This document shows positions 27,832 through 37,482 of a DNA stretch of 64,000 nt, piece by piece. The notes under the pieces are model-generated. The model did no database searches and was not told the origin of the DNA. It saw only the letters and a list, made by a program, of their open reading frames with translations. Origin of the DNA: Dietzia massiliensis (lineage in GTDB: Bacteria; Actinomycetota; Actinomycetes; Mycobacteriales; Mycobacteriaceae); contig NZ_JAHBAV010000013.1 in assembly GCF_018390595.1 (NCBI RefSeq), positions 1 through 64,000 of the forward strand, in the 5' to 3' direction. A program made the position numbers and the translations under genes. How positions within the stretch are numbered: the stretch's first letter is position 1; every line of letters begins with the position of its first letter.

Positions 27832-28488
27832 ATGATCAGGTCCCGCGGACGGGGTGGACGCGACGGGGCGCCCGCCGGCGTCGTGACCGCGGCGCTCGTC
27901 GTCGTCCTCGTCGTCGTGCCCCTCGCCTCCGCCGCTCCGCCCGCCTCCGTGCCGCCCGCCTCGGGGCCTTCCGCCTCGGTGCCCTCCGCCTCGGTGACGT
28001 CCGCGGGCGCCGTGTCGGTCGGTCCACGTCCGGCGATGGTCGGCCCCGTGCCGGGCCCGCTGTCGGTGGTCACCCCGTTCGACCCTCCGGCGCGGCGGTG
28101 GTTACCCGGCCACCGCGGGGTCGACCTGGCCGCGGAGCCGTACTCACCCGTCCTCTCCCCCGCCGACGGGACGGTGTCCTTCGCAGGCGCCGTGGCCGGG
28201 CGGCCGGTGGTGTCGATCGACCACGGCGGCGGGCTGCGCACGACGTACGAACCGGTCGCCGCCGAGGTGAGCGCCGGGGACGTCGTCGCCGCGGGTGCGC
28301 GGATCGGCCGACTCCTCGCCGGCCACCCCGGGTGTTCGGTGGTGGCGTGTCTGCACTGGGGCGCGCGGGTGGCCTCGGGAGGCCCGTCCGGTGACGACGA
28401 CGACTACGTCGATCCGCTCGCGCTGTTGGCCGCCACCCATCGTCCGATACGTCTCAAGCCCACACTGCCCGGCGACGGCGTCGGCTGA
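27832..28488 (+). CDS. Secreted M23-family peptidase-like protein
   Basis: A 218-residue exported protein. A signal peptide ([19 protein letters not shown]) is followed by a low-complexity Ser/Val/Pro linker to about residue 60, then an M23 (LytM) domain. The zinc motif HRGVDL is present, and [26 protein letters not shown] fits the fold. The usual HxH motif reads CLH in [10 protein letters not shown], so the first, catalytic histidine is a cysteine. It may be a weakened or non-catalytic peptidoglycan binder. The ATG at 27832 was chosen; an upstream GTG at 27796 is possible. The position next to rpsB matches Rv2891. Confidence 0.8.
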   Translation: MIRSRGRGGRDGAPAGVVTAALVVVLVVVPLASAAPPASVPPASGPSASVPSASVTSAGAVSVGPRPAMVGPVPGPLSVVTPFDPPARRWLPGHRGVDLAAEPYSPVLSPADGTVSFAGAVAGRPVVSIDHGGGLRTTYEPVAAEVSAGDVVAAGARIGRLLAGHPGCSVVACLHWGARVASGGPSGDDDDYVDPLALLAATHRPIRLKPTLPGDGVG

Positions 28489-28506
28489 GAAGCGGCGGCG
28501 GCCCGA

Positions 28507-29475
28507 TCAGGCGCGGGGATGGGCTCCGCGGTAGGCGGCGCGGAGGCGCTCGGCCGATACGTGCGTGTAGATCTGGGTGGTCGCCGGCGTGGAGTGCCCG
28601 AGCAGCTCCTGGACGTGTCGCAGGTCCGCGCCGCCCTCGAGCAGGTGCGTGGCCGAACTGTGGCGCAGCGCGTGGGGCGAGACGCGGGGCGCGCCCGGCG
28701 TGGCCTCGCTGACCTCGTTGACGATCCTGCGGGCCGCCCGAGGGTCCAGGCGTCCGCCGCGGGCACCCAGAAGGAGGGCCGGCCCCGAGCGGGCGTTCGT
28801 CAGGGCCGGTCGGCCGGTGTCGAGCCAGGCGCGCAGTGCCCGGTCGGCGGGCGCCCCGTACGGGACGGCACGCTCGCGGTCGCCCTTGCCGATCACGCGG
28901 AGGAGTCGCCGTTCCGCGTCGACGTCGTCGACGTCGAGGCCGCACAGTTCGGCCACCCGGATGCCGCACGAGTACAGCAGCTCCACCACGAGGCGGTCGC
29001 GGACGGCGAGGGGGTCGCCCTCGGCCGCGCCGAGTTCGCTCGTCCGGATGGTCTCGCCCGCCTGGGCGGCGTCGAGGACCTCGGGCAGGTGCCGTCGGGC
29101 GCGCGGAGCCTCCAGTCTGGCCGCGACGTCGGTCGGGAGCAGCCCGGTGCGCGCCGCCCACGTGCTGAACGAGCGCGCCGCCGCGACCCGGCGTGCGACG
29201 GTCGACCGCGCGGCTCCGGCGGCCACCTGGGCGGCGAGCCAGCCCCGCAGGGCGGGCAGGGTCAGCGCGGCTCCGAGCTCCGGGCCGGTGGTGGGCCCGC
29301 CGTCGCCCGCCGCGAGGTGGCCGAGCAGTCCGCGGACGTCCGATCGATAGGACCGGGCGGTCGCCTCGGAGCGAGACCTGCCGGTGAGGAGGTGCTCGAC
29401 GTAGTCGTCGAGCACCTCCTCGAGGTGGTCGGACAGCGCGTTCCCATCGTCCTCACGAGTGCGCGTCTGTCCCAT
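28507..29475 (-). CDS. xerC: Tyrosine recombinase XerC
   Basis: A 322-residue tyrosine recombinase that resolves chromosome dimers at dif. The N-terminal SAM-like domain spans about residues 15-110. The catalytic set is complete: Arg in [12 protein letters not shown], Lys in [10 protein letters not shown], His and Arg in [17 protein letters not shown], His in [11 protein letters not shown] and Tyr in [11 protein letters not shown]. The ATG at 29475 was chosen; the frame stays open further upstream without conserved sequence. It is immediately downstream of dprA in the same direction, with a 59-nt gap. Confidence 0.92.
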   Translation of the reverse strand: MGQTRTREDDGNALSDHLEEVLDDYVEHLLTGRSRSEATARSYRSDVRGLLGHLAAGDGGPTTGPELGAALTLPALRGWLAAQVAAGAARSTVARRVAAARSFSTWAARTGLLPTDVAARLEAPRARRHLPEVLDAAQAGETIRTSELGAAEGDPLAVRDRLVVELLYSCGIRVAELCGLDVDDVDAERRLLRVIGKGDRERAVPYGAPADRALRAWLDTGRPALTNARSGPALLLGARGGRLDPRAARRIVNEVSEATPGAPRVSPHALRHSSATHLLEGGADLRHVQELLGHSTPATTQIYTHVSAERLRAAYRGAHPRA

Positions 29476-29534
29476 GGACACCGATTGTTGCGGTCCTTCG
29501 ACGGGCACGCAACCATCCGGAACCGGGCCCCGCC

Positions 29535-30740
29535 TCAGGACACCGGCAGGCTGAGCTGCGTCCCGCCGTCGCCGGATCTGCGCCAGCCCCCCGGGCCGCG
29601 CACGGCCGCGCCCGTCGACATCAGCCGGCCGAGTACGGCCCGCACCGTGGTCGGCGCGATCCCGGCCGACCTGGCGACCTCCGCGGGAGCGGCCCCTCCG
29701 GAGGTCGGGAGCGCCTCGAGGATCCGCCGCGTCACGTCGTCCATCCCATCCCACGACGTGGCCTCCCCGGCCGGCGGCGGCGCCGTCTCCCCCATCTCGC
29801 CGGCCAGCTCGACCACGTCCGCCGTGCGCCCGATCAGCACCGCCCCACGGTCCCGGAGGAGGAGATGGCATCCGACCGACGCGACCGAGGTGACCGGACC
29901 CGGTACGGCACCGACCGGCCGGTCGAGGGCCGCCGCCCACGCCGCCGTGCTCAGCGCACCGCTGCGGGCCGCCGCCTCGACCACCACCGTCGCGCTCGTC
30001 AACGCCGCGATGATGCGGTTGCGGTCGAGGAACCGGTACCGCGTCACCCCGGTCCCCGGCGGCTGCGCGGAGATGACCGCGCCTGTCTCCGCGACCTCAC
30101 GGAGCAGGCCGTCGTTGCCGCGCGGGTACAGACGGTCGACGCCCCCGGCCAGGACCGCGATCGTCGGGCCGCGCACCCCGAGCACGGCGCGGTGCGCGGC
30201 CGCGTCGATGCCGAACGCGCCTCCCGAGACCACGGTGAACCCCTCCGCCGCGGCCCCGGCGCTCAGATCCGCGGCCACCGTCCGGCCGTACGGCGTGGGC
30301 GCCCGGGTGCCCACCACCGCAACCGACCTGCCCAGAGCCGTCGCCGGCTCGGCCGGCCCCCGCCACCACAACCCGAGTGGGCGCAACGCGGTGGGCACCC
30401 CGCCCGCGCCGTCCCGGCGACGCCCGCGTGGCCGGTCGAGTGGCGCGAGCGCGTATCCCGGCCAGCCCGGGTCGCCCGGCACCACCAGGCGGGCACCCAC
30501 GGTCGCGGCCGAGTCGAGCAGGGCCGCCCCGTCCACGTGCTCGCGACGGGACTCGGCCTGGGCGTTCAGCGTCTCGCCCGCCCGCCCGGCCCGGATGAGG
30601 TCCCGCGCGGCGACCGGACCGACCGAGTCGACCAGGTCCCACACCTGCGCGGTCGGTCTTTCGGTGACCGCTCCCAGATACGCGTACGCCTCGCGGACGT
30701 CCCACGGCACCGCCACGGCCTCTTGCTCGCCCACCGACAT
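29535..30740 (-). CDS. dprA: DNA-processing protein DprA
   Basis: DprA/Smf of 401 residues, which loads RecA on incoming single-stranded DNA in transformation. The Rossmann-like core carries [39 protein letters not shown] and [21 protein letters not shown]. The C-terminal winged-helix domain runs from about residue 320. A helical SAM-like region opens the protein. Its ATG overlaps the comM stop by one base (TGATG). DprA is widespread in bacteria not known to be competent, so competence is not implied. Confidence 0.94.
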   Translation of the reverse strand: MSVGEQEAVAVPWDVREAYAYLGAVTERPTAQVWDLVDSVGPVAARDLIRAGRAGETLNAQAESRREHVDGAALLDSAATVGARLVVPGDPGWPGYALAPLDRPRGRRRDGAGGVPTALRPLGLWWRGPAEPATALGRSVAVVGTRAPTPYGRTVAADLSAGAAAEGFTVVSGGAFGIDAAAHRAVLGVRGPTIAVLAGGVDRLYPRGNDGLLREVAETGAVISAQPPGTGVTRYRFLDRNRIIAALTSATVVVEAAARSGALSTAAWAAALDRPVGAVPGPVTSVASVGCHLLLRDRGAVLIGRTADVVELAGEMGETAPPPAGEATSWDGMDDVTRRILEALPTSGGAAPAEVARSAGIAPTTVRAVLGRLMSTGAAVRGPGGWRRSGDGGTQLSLPVS

Positions 30741-32257
30741 CAGTCCTCTCCTCGCAGCATCAACGCCTCGGCCACATGGGGCTCACGCGGCACGGTCGCC
30801 CCGTCCAGGTCGGCGACCGTCCACGCCAGGCGCAGGCATCGATCGACGCCCCGCGCGGACAGCACCCCGTGGGCGAGCGCGCGGTCGAGCGGCTGCACCG
30901 CGCTCCGATCGAGCCCCCACACCGAGCGCAACACGCGCCCGGGTACCTCGGCATTGGACCGGGCGCCCGCCGCGTCCGGGCACCCCGCCCACCTCTCGGC
31001 GGCTGCCGCGCGCGCCGCGGCCACCCTGGCGCGTACCGCGGCCGTGTCCTCCACCTCCCCGACCGCGAACAGACCCGATCCGATCGGCAGGGTGCGGGCC
31101 GCGATATCGATGCGGTCCCGCAGTGGGCCCGTCAGCGAGCGGCCGTACCTCCGCCGCGCGTCCGGCGTGCAGGTGCACGCGTCCGGTCGCGCGCTGCCAC
31201 ACGGGCAGTCGTTGGCGGCCATCACCAACTGGAATCGCGCGGGATAGACCGAGATACCGTCCCGGCGGGCGATCCTCACCTCCCCGTCCTCCAGAGGGGT
31301 GCGCAGGCTGTCGAGCACGCGGGCGGGGAACTCGGCGCACTCGTCGAGGAACAACACCCCACGGTGCGCGAGCGTCACCGCCCCCGGACGCGCGACGTTG
31401 TTCCCGCCCCCCACCAACGAGGCCACCGAGGCCGAGTGGTGCGGGGCGACGAACGGCGGCCGACGCAGCAGCGGATCCCTCGGGGCGAGCTTGCCCATCA
31501 CCGAGTGGACGGCCGTGGCCTCGAGCGCCTCGCACTCCCCCAGATCCGGCAGGAGGCCGGGCAGTCGACGCGCCAGCATCGTCTTGCCTGTCCCCGGCGC
31601 CCCGCGGAGGAGAAGGGCGTGCCCGCCGGCGGCCGCGATCTCCACCGCCCGACGGCAGTCGTCCTGGCCGTGCACCTCGGCGAGGTCCTCGCGGGGCCGC
31701 CCGCCCACGGCACGCGCGGCCGGCGCGTCCGACACCAGCGCCCCGCCACCACGGCTCCACACCCCGAGCATCGCCAGCGAGTCCACGCCCGCGGAGTCGA
31801 TTCCGCGCACCAGCCGGGCCTCCGCGAGGTTGGCGGTCGGGACGATGGCCCGGGGCAGCCCGGCGTCCCGGGCGGCGAGCACCGCGGGAAGGACCCCACG
31901 GACCGCACGGACCCGCCCGTCCAGGGCGAGCTCACCCACCAGCAGCGTGCCGTCGAAGCAGGACGCGGGCAGCTCCCCGGACGCGGTGAGGGTCCCCACC
32001 GCGAGCGCCAGGTCGAAACCGGAGCCCCGCTTGGGCAGACCCGCCGGCGACAGGGACAAGACGACCTTGCCCACTGGCCACGACAGTCCGCTGTTGATCA
32101 CCGCCGCCCGAATCCGCTCCCGGGCCTGCAGGACCGCCGAATCCGGCAGCCCCACGATGCTCACCCCCGGCAGCCCGCGGCCCACGTCCGCCTCGACCTC
32201 GACGATCTGACCGCCCACCCCGTGCAGGGTCACCGCCCACGTCCGCCCGAGCGCCAC
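30740..32257 (-). CDS. comM: YifB/ComM family Mg-chelatase-like AAA ATPase
   Basis: A 505-residue ComM (YifB) helicase-like ATPase; in Haemophilus and Vibrio it promotes branch migration during natural transformation. The N-terminal Lon-protease-like domain begins GRTWAVTLHGVGGQIVEVEAD. Walker A is LRGAPGTGKTMLARRLPGLLP, Walker B is GVLFLDECAEF, and a C-terminal Mg-chelatase helical domain follows. A cysteine cluster lies in NDCPCGSARPDACTCTPD. I chose the GTG at 32257, 2 nt after the yraN stop. It sits in the conserved yraN-comM-dprA order. Confidence 0.93.
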   Translation of the reverse strand: MALGRTWAVTLHGVGGQIVEVEADVGRGLPGVSIVGLPDSAVLQARERIRAAVINSGLSWPVGKVVLSLSPAGLPKRGSGFDLALAVGTLTASGELPASCFDGTLLVGELALDGRVRAVRGVLPAVLAARDAGLPRAIVPTANLAEARLVRGIDSAGVDSLAMLGVWSRGGGALVSDAPAARAVGGRPREDLAEVHGQDDCRRAVEIAAAGGHALLLRGAPGTGKTMLARRLPGLLPDLGECEALEATAVHSVMGKLAPRDPLLRRPPFVAPHHSASVASLVGGGNNVARPGAVTLAHRGVLFLDECAEFPARVLDSLRTPLEDGEVRIARRDGISVYPARFQLVMAANDCPCGSARPDACTCTPDARRRYGRSLTGPLRDRIDIAARTLPIGSGLFAVGEVEDTAAVRARVAAARAAAAERWAGCPDAAGARSNAEVPGRVLRSVWGLDRSAVQPLDRALAHGVLSARGVDRCLRLAWTVADLDGATVPREPHVAEALMLRGED

Positions 32258-32259
32258 GG

Positions 32260-32655
32260 CTAGAACACGTCCTCGAACAACTCGAGCCGGGGGCGCGAGC
32301 GATCGGCCAGATCCACCCCGACCACGTCGAAGCACACCTGACGCCAGCGACCCGGGTGCTCGGCCAGCCAATGGGCGGCCAGCAGGCGCAGGCGCCGGCG
32401 CTTCTTCCCCGTCACGGACTCGGCCGGGCTGCCGAAATCTTTACCGGTGCGGGTCCTCACCTCGACGAAGCGCAGTCTGCCCGCGGAGTCCAGGACCACC
32501 AGGTCGAGTTCTCCGACCGGACACCGCCAGTTCCGGCTGATCACCACCGCACCGCGGGCCTCCAGCAGGCCCGCCGCGTGTTCCTCCCCGATCCGACCCG
32601 TCCGCACCCGCTGGTCCGCGCCGCCCCTGGCGCGTCCCGCCCCGTCCCCTGTCAT
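32260..32655 (-). CDS. yraN: UPF0102 (YraN) endonuclease-like protein
   Basis: A 131-residue YraN protein with the PD-(D/E)XK-type fold: GEEHAAGLLEARGAVVISRNWRC, then GELDLVVLDSAGRLRFVEVRTR. The nuclease motif E-x-K reads E-V-R, an arginine also common in other YraN members. Its biochemical role is not settled. The ATG at 32655 follows GGGAGG by 6 nt; an ATG at 32700 has no conservation. The order yraN-comM-dprA is conserved widely. Confidence 0.88.
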   Translation of the reverse strand: MTGDGAGRARGGADQRVRTGRIGEEHAAGLLEARGAVVISRNWRCPVGELDLVVLDSAGRLRFVEVRTRTGKDFGSPAESVTGKKRRRLRLLAAHWLAEHPGRWRQVCFDVVGVDLADRSRPRLELFEDVF

Positions 32656-32718
32656 CGCCGTCCTCCCGGCGGCCCGGCCCGTCCGGGTCCGCCGGGGCAC
32701 ACCCTTCCGGACGACGAC

Positions 32719-32747
32719 GGCCCGATCCGCTGGTCGCGGACCGGGCC
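32719..32747 (-). terminator. Hairpin downstream of DUF2469
   Basis: GGCCCGATCCGC (32719-32730) pairs with GCGGACCGGGCC (32736-32747), 12 bp with one mismatch and a 5-nt loop. It is about 50 nt past the DUF2469 stop and before yraN. It would end the lepB-rnhB-DUF2469 transcript. Confidence 0.55.
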
Positions 32748-32797
32748 GGGAGCCTCCTGTGGAGGCGGATCGGGCTGTGGAGAACCGGGGCCGAAGA

Positions 32798-33103
32798 CTA
32801 CTCCGGCAGGCGCAGCTCGGGCTTGTCGAGTTCCTCGATATTGACGTCCTTGAACGTCAGGACGCGCACGTACTTGACGAAACGAGCAGGTCGGTACATG
32901 TCCCACACCCACGCGTCGGACATGCGTACGTCGAAGTACACCTCCCCGTCGGCGGACCGCGGGATCAACTCGACGGCGTTGGCGAGGTAGAAGCGCCGCT
33001 CCGTCTCGACGACGTAGGTGAACTGACCCACGATGTCGCGGTACTCGCGGTACAGCGAGAGCTCCATCTCGGTCTCGTAGTTCTCCAGATCCTCGGCGCT
33101 CAT
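32798..33103 (-). CDS. DUF2469 protein
   Basis: A 101-residue acidic protein of the DUF2469 family, highly conserved across actinobacteria and of unknown function. It begins [28 protein letters not shown] and contains [23 protein letters not shown] at the end. No membrane or signal segment. The ATG overlaps the rnhB stop by 4 nt, with GAGGAG upstream. The lepB-rnhB-DUF2469 order is a stable actinobacterial neighbourhood. Confidence 0.92.
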   Translation of the reverse strand: MSAEDLENYETEMELSLYREYRDIVGQFTYVVETERRFYLANAVELIPRSADGEVYFDVRMSDAWVWDMYRPARFVKYVRVLTFKDVNIEELDKPELRLPE

Positions 33104-33807
33104 CTCGTGCTGCTCCTCGAATGCGCCTGCGCGGCGCGACGGACGTTGGCGTACGACATCCGATGGATGTCGCTGGGACCGAGCTGCTCGATCGCCCTGG
33201 CGTGACCCGTGGTGCTGTACCCCTTGTGGGCGGCGAAGCCGTAGCCCGGATACCGCGAGTCGAGGTCCACCATAATCCGATCGCGCGTGACCTTCGCGAG
33301 GACACTCGCGGCGGCGATGGATGCGACCACCGCGTCACCCCCGATCACCGCCGTGGACTGACACCCGAGACCGTCGACCGCGAACCCGTCCGTCAGGACG
33401 AACCCGGGTCGCGGGTCCAGGGCGGCGACCGCCCGGCGCATCCCCTCGATGTTGCAGCGGTGGATTCCCCGCGCATCGATCCGATCCGGTTCGATCACGA
33501 CGACCGAGACAGCCCTCGCGCGCCGCAGGACCGCGTCGTGGAGCCGGTCGCGGGCCGCGGCGGTGAGCTTCTTGGAGTCGTCCAGGTCCGCGAGTTCCGG
33601 GTGGAGGCGGTCACCGAGCACACACGCCGCCACGACGAGCGGTCCCGCACAGGAACCGCGGCCGGCCTCGTCGACGCCCGCGACGGGACCCAGCCCCCGT
33701 CGGGTGAGCGCGGCCTCCAGCGCGAGCCGGCCGTCCCTGCGGGTCACCCGCGCCCGGGTGGGCAGCAGGCGGTGCCGTCGCGACCGCTCGGGACGTGCCC
33801 GGGTCAC
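33100..33807 (-). CDS. rnhB: Ribonuclease HII
   Basis: RNase HII of 235 residues, which removes ribonucleotides from DNA and RNA primers. The acidic active site begins in [36 protein letters not shown] follows, with further carboxylates in DGFAVDG and [28 protein letters not shown] basic ~28-residue extension precedes the domain. The GTG overlaps the lepB stop as GTGA, giving 4-nt coupling to genes on both sides. Confidence 0.95.
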   Translation of the reverse strand: MTRARPERSRRHRLLPTRARVTRRDGRLALEAALTRRGLGPVAGVDEAGRGSCAGPLVVAACVLGDRLHPELADLDDSKKLTAAARDRLHDAVLRRARAVSVVVIEPDRIDARGIHRCNIEGMRRAVAALDPRPGFVLTDGFAVDGLGCQSTAVIGGDAVVASIAAASVLAKVTRDRIMVDLDSRYPGYGFAAHKGYSTTGHARAIEQLGPSDIHRMSYANVRRAAQAHSRSSTR

Positions 33808-34568
33808 CCCGCGCTGATGTCCGGCGAGGAGACCGTCCCGATCCGGTCGAACGGGAGGATGATCGCCTGCACCTTGCCGATGATGTTCTCCGCCGGCACC
33901 GTGCCCTGGTGTTCGTCTCCCATATGGAAGCGGGAGTCCGCGGAGTTGCCGCGGTTGTCGCCCATCACCCAGTAGTTGCCCTCCGGAACGGTGACGGGAC
34001 CGAACGCGCAGTTCAACGGGTTACGGGCGGGCGACGGGTCCTCGTTGAGGTAGGGCTCGTCCAGCGGTTTGCCGTCGACGAGGAGCGACCCGTCCGGCGC
34101 ACATCCCCCCACGGTCTGCCCGCCCACCGCGATCACGCGCTTGACCATGTCGTTCTGGTCGGGCGGGACGATGCCGATCACGCCGCCGATGTTCTGGAGG
34201 GTGCGGATGACGGGGTTGTCCGACCGGATGGACTGGTACCCCTCGTTCCACGACTCGGGCCCCTCGAAGACGACCACGTCGCCGGGCCGGGGATCACCGA
34301 ACCGGTAGCTGATCTTGTCGACGAAGATCCGGTCGCCCGTGCAGCCCGCGCAGCCGTGCAACGTGGGTTCCATGGACTCGGACGGGATCTGATAGACGCG
34401 ACCGACGAAGGTCTGGAAGACGAACACCAGAGCCAGGGCGATCACCACCAGCAGCGGGATCTCGATGTACCAGGGCTGGCCCTTCTTCTCGACGCCGCGA
34501 GCCGGGGCCCCGTGATCACGGGGTCCCGGCTCGGCGGTGTCGTGTCCGGGCGTGTCGGTGCTGCTCAC
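33804..34568 (-). CDS. lepB: Signal peptidase I
   Basis: Type I signal peptidase of 254 residues, which releases exported proteins at the outer face of the membrane. A cytoplasmic N-terminal segment is followed by one membrane helix ([20 protein letters not shown]). The catalytic serine is in [14 protein letters not shown] and the lysine in [28 protein letters not shown] is the third conserved box. A CAGCTGD insert after the serine box adds two cysteines. The GTG start has a weak ribosome site. It is the first gene of lepB-rnhB-DUF2469. Confidence 0.95.
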   Translation of the reverse strand: MSSTDTPGHDTAEPGPRDHGAPARGVEKKGQPWYIEIPLLVVIALALVFVFQTFVGRVYQIPSESMEPTLHGCAGCTGDRIFVDKISYRFGDPRPGDVVVFEGPESWNEGYQSIRSDNPVIRTLQNIGGVIGIVPPDQNDMVKRVIAVGGQTVGGCAPDGSLLVDGKPLDEPYLNEDPSPARNPLNCAFGPVTVPEGNYWVMGDNRGNSADSRFHMGDEHQGTVPAENIIGKVQAIILPFDRIGTVSSPDISAG

Positions 34569-34630
34569 CCGGATGAGCGTAGTCGATCCCGCACCGCTGA
34601 CGGCGGTCGAGTCCGACGCGCTCTATGCGC

Positions 34631-34972
34631 TCAGCGCTTCTCCTTGATCTTCGCGGCCTTGCCGCGGAGCTCACGCAGGTAGTAGAGCTTGGCGCGGCGG
34701 ACGTCGCCACGCACGAGCACGTCGATGCGGTCGATGTTGGGCGAGTGCACGGGGAACGTGCGCTCGACGCCGACGCCGAACGAGACCTTGCGGACGGTGA
34801 AGGTCTCGCGGACGCCGCCGCCCTGGCGACGGATCACGACGCCCTTGAAGACCTGGATGCGCTCCTTGGAGCCCTCGATGACCTTGACGTGCACGTCGAG
34901 CGTGTCGCCGGCACGGAACTCCGGGATGTCGTCCCGGAGGGACTTATTGTCGATGAAGTCGAGAGTGTTCAT
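34631..34972 (-). CDS. rplS: 50S ribosomal protein L19
   Basis: L19 of 113 residues, at the 30S-50S interface. [29 protein letters not shown] and the ending [26 protein letters not shown] match the family end to end. The ATG has AAGGA upstream. It follows trmD by 161 nt, a gap that holds a possible promoter of its own. Confidence 0.97.
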   Translation of the reverse strand: MNTLDFIDNKSLRDDIPEFRAGDTLDVHVKVIEGSKERIQVFKGVVIRRQGGGVRETFTVRKVSFGVGVERTFPVHSPNIDRIDVLVRGDVRRAKLYYLRELRGKAAKIKEKR

Positions 34973-35102
34973 TGTGTTCCTTGCATGTCAGGAATGAGGA
35001 CAGAGGACCCTGGCGCCCGCCGTCAGGCGGGTCGACCGGTTCGTGCCCCGGATCAGCGCGACCGTCCCCGGGCGCGCGTGCGCCCGAAAGGTCAACCTCG
35101 CT

Positions 35103-35132
35103 AGTGTGCCATCCCCGCCGGGGGTGGTCCAA
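35103..35132 (-). promoter_or_regulatory. Possible promoter of rplS
   Basis: On the minus strand TTGGAC (35127-35132), an 18-nt spacer and CACACT (35103-35108). It starts 1 nt past the trmD stop and would give a leader of about 125 nt containing a CGGGCGC/GCGCCCG hairpin. The -10 is imperfect. Confidence 0.4.
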
Positions 35133-35133
35133 A

Positions 35134-35925
35134 TCAACCCTCTGGCGGTTCCCAGCCCAGCTCGGCCAGGGTCTGCAGGTCGGCGGCGCTGAGCGGGGCC
35201 CCGCCCAGGAGGTCCGGGCGCCTCTCCGCGGTCCGCCGCAGCGATTCGTCGCGGCGCCAGCGTGCGATCCTCGCGTGATCGCCGCTCTTGAGGACGTCGG
35301 GCACCGGGCGGTCGCGCCATATCTCGGGGCGGGTGTAGCTCGGTCCCTCGAGGAGACCGTCGGAGAAGGAATCCTCCTCGTGACTACGCCGGTTCCCCAG
35401 CACACCGGGCAGGAGGCGTACCACGGCCTCCGCGATGACGAGGACGGCTACCTCGCCTCCGATCAGGACGTAGTCCCCGATGCTGACCTCTTCGACGTCC
35501 ATGCGCTCGGAGGCCTCGTCGACCACGCGCTGATCGATGCCCTCGTAGCGGCCGCACGCGAACACGATCCGACGGCGGCGGGCGTACCTGTGGGCGTCGG
35601 ACTGGGAGAAGGGCCGCCCGGCGGGGGTCGGGACGATCAGCAGGGGCCGGGAGTCCGGATCCGAGGCGGCCGGCCCGGTCGTCAGCCCGGTGTCGGTCTG
35701 GGGAACTAGGTCGTCGAGCGCGTCGCCCCACACCGTCGGCCGCATCACCATCCCCGGCCCGCCGCCGAACGGGGTGTCGTCGACGGATTTGTGCACGTCG
35801 TGGGTCCAGGCGCGCAGATCGTGGACGCCGACCTCGATAATGCCCCGGTCGACGGCGCGACCGAGGAGGGCGAGCCGGAGCGGCGCAAGGTAATCGGGGA
35901 AAACGGTGACGACGTCGAGACGCAT
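35134..35925 (-). CDS. trmD: tRNA (guanine37-N1)-methyltransferase
   Basis: TrmD of 263 residues, a SPOUT enzyme that makes m1G37 and prevents +1 frameshifting. It begins MRLDVVTVFPDYLAPLRLALLGRA, then DDTPFGGGPGMVMRPTVWGDAL. The trefoil-knot SAM site is FACGRYEGIDQRV and SIGDYVLIGGEVAVLVI. A proline-free insertion around residues 90-110 (TTGPAASDPDSRP) is slightly longer than usual. The ATG at 35925 restores the family start. Order rpsP-khpA-rimM-trmD-rplS is conserved in bacteria. Confidence 0.96.
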   Translation of the reverse strand: MRLDVVTVFPDYLAPLRLALLGRAVDRGIIEVGVHDLRAWTHDVHKSVDDTPFGGGPGMVMRPTVWGDALDDLVPQTDTGLTTGPAASDPDSRPLLIVPTPAGRPFSQSDAHRYARRRRIVFACGRYEGIDQRVVDEASERMDVEEVSIGDYVLIGGEVAVLVIAEAVVRLLPGVLGNRRSHEEDSFSDGLLEGPSYTRPEIWRDRPVPDVLKSGDHARIARWRRDESLRRTAERRPDLLGGAPLSAADLQTLAELGWEPPEG

Positions 35926-35960
35926 GATCGGCCCGCGCCGCTCCTCGGCGGCGGGCCCGG

Positions 35961-36494
35961 TCACGACGTGCCCAGGTCGAGCAGCCCCTCCGGTGGGTCG
36001 ATGACGCACGTCCCACCGGGGACGTCCACCTCGGGGACCATCTCGGTGACGAAGGGCACGAGCGCGTCGGCACCGTCGGTCAGTCGGATCCCGAGGAGCT
36101 CACCGGCGGGGGTGTGGACGATCTCGGTGACCTCGCCGAGCGGTGCGCCCGAGGTGTCGAGGACCCGGAGCCCGACGAGCTGGTGATCGTGGTACTCGTC
36201 CGGGTCCTCTGGATCGGGGAGCTCGGCGGAGTCGACCAGCAGGAGCATGCCGCGCAGCGCGTCGGCCGTGTCGCGGTCGGATACACCGGCCAGGCGCACG
36301 AGAAGCCGCCCGGAATGGCTCCGGGCGGCTTCCACTGTGACGTCACGGTCGGTGGCGCGGTCCCCCTTGCCGACGCGGCCGGTGAGCCGCGCGCCGGGGG
36401 CGAAGCGCTCCTCGGGCGAGTCGGTACGGACCTCCACCACGAGCTCGCCGCGGACGCCGTGCGATTTGACGACGCGGCCCACGACGAGCTCCAT
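35961..36494 (-). CDS. rimM: 16S rRNA processing protein RimM
   Basis: RimM of 177 residues, which helps assemble the 30S head around S19. The N-terminal beta-barrel starts [25 protein letters not shown]-barrel domain with [34 protein letters not shown] and the ending PEGLLDL follows. The N-terminal half has an Asp/Arg-rich linker [14 protein letters not shown]. It lies between khpA and trmD with 44- and 35-nt gaps. Confidence 0.94.
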   Translation of the reverse strand: MELVVGRVVKSHGVRGELVVEVRTDSPEERFAPGARLTGRVGKGDRATDRDVTVEAARSHSGRLLVRLAGVSDRDTADALRGMLLLVDSAELPDPEDPDEYHDHQLVGLRVLDTSGAPLGEVTEIVHTPAGELLGIRLTDGADALVPFVTEMVPEVDVPGGTCVIDPPEGLLDLGTS

Positions 36495-36538
36495 GGTGTG
36501 TCAGGTCCTCCGGTTGTCGGCGCGTACGGGGGGGGGGA

Positions 36539-36781
36539 TCAGCGGTCGGTGTCGACCACGTCGACCCGGATGCCCTCTCCCCCGACGGCGGAGACGATCG
36601 TCCGGATGGCGGACGCGGTTCGACCGCCCCGCCCGATGACACGGCCGAGATCCTCGGGCGCGACCGCCACCCGGATCACGGTGCCGCGCCGACCACCACT
36701 CGACCGGACGGACACGGCGTCGGGATCCGACACGATGCCGCGGACGAGGTGGTCGACGGCGTCGACGACCATGTCGTTCAT
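36539..36781 (-). CDS. khpA: KhpA-type KH-domain RNA-binding protein
   Basis: An 80-residue single-KH protein. The GxxG loop is in GRVIGRGGRTASAIR, preceded by VRVAVAPEDLG-type strands. In firmicutes KhpA pairs with KhpB and affects cell division and RNA turnover; the actinobacterial target is unknown. It lies between rpsP (5-nt gap) and rimM, its standard place. Confidence 0.9.
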   Translation of the reverse strand: MNDMVVDAVDHLVRGIVSDPDAVSVRSSGGRRGTVIRVAVAPEDLGRVIGRGGRTASAIRTIVSAVGGEGIRVDVVDTDR

Positions 36782-36786
36782 CTGTC

Positions 36787-37284
36787 TCAGGCCTCGGCGG
36801 TCTCGGCGTCAGCCGACGCGGCCTCACCCTCGGCGGAGTCGGTCGACGCGGCGGCCTCCTGCTCGGCCTTCTTGGCCTCTTCGGCCTTCTTCGCCTTGTC
36901 GGCCTTGCGCTTGGCGGTGATGGCCTCGGCGGACGGCTCGCCCTGGGCCTCCTCGAGCGCCTTGTTGAACAGGTCCAGCTTGGAGGGCTTGGCCTCCGGG
37001 GCGCGCAGGGTGCCCTCGGCGCCCTCGATGCCCTTGAACTTCTGCCAGTCGCCCGTGATCTTGAGCAGCTGCTCGACGGCCTCGGTCGGCTGGGCGCCCA
37101 CGCCGAGCCAGTACTGGGCCCGGTCGGAGTCGATCTGGATGAAGCTCGGCTCCTCCTTCGGGCGGTAGAGGCCGATGGTCTCGATGGAGCGACCGTCGCG
37201 GCGGGTACGGGCGTCGGCGACGACGACCCGGTACTGCGGGTTGCGGATCTTGCCGAGTCGGGTGAGCTTGATCTTGACGGCCAT
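36787..37284 (-). CDS. rpsP: 30S ribosomal protein S16
   Basis: S16 of 165 residues. The first ~85 residues are the ribosomal domain: [23 protein letters not shown] at the start and [21 protein letters not shown] at its end. The remaining ~80 residues are a charged Ala/Glu/Lys tail ([21 protein letters not shown] type). Such tails occur in other actinobacterial S16 proteins and should be disordered. It heads the rpsP-khpA-rimM-trmD block. Confidence 0.96.
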   Translation of the reverse strand: MAVKIKLTRLGKIRNPQYRVVVADARTRRDGRSIETIGLYRPKEEPSFIQIDSDRAQYWLGVGAQPTEAVEQLLKITGDWQKFKGIEGAEGTLRAPEAKPSKLDLFNKALEEAQGEPSAEAITAKRKADKAKKAEEAKKAEQEAAASTDSAEGEAASADAETAEA

Positions 37285-37482
37285 GAGCGCGTCTCACTTC
37301 CTGTAGTGGGTCACATGGCGATTCAGCGACGCCCGCGCTGCTCGCGGGGTCCGGTTTCGCCTTCCGGGTGACCGCCGTTCGGCCCGGACCCCCGCGTGGG
37401 GACCCACCGGTGACGGCGTCCAGCGGTCCAGTCTAGACACGCGCGGCCCGCGCGCACCAATCGGCGCACACGGGCCGTCGGG

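Noticed and set aside
28519..31989. Open frame of more than 1100 codons on the plus strand opposite xerC, dprA and comM
   Set aside because: Arg/Pro/Ser-rich shadow with no recognisable domain; the opposite strand has three intact, well-matched genes.
29535..32257. dprA and comM as signs of a natural competence system
   Set aside because: Both are widespread housekeeping genes in bacteria not known to be competent, and no comEA, comEC or pilus genes are in the window.
37343..37396. Hairpin CGCGGGGTCCGG with a complementary arm downstream of ffh
   Set aside because: The loop is about 29 nt and one arm has an extra base, so I do not call it a terminator.
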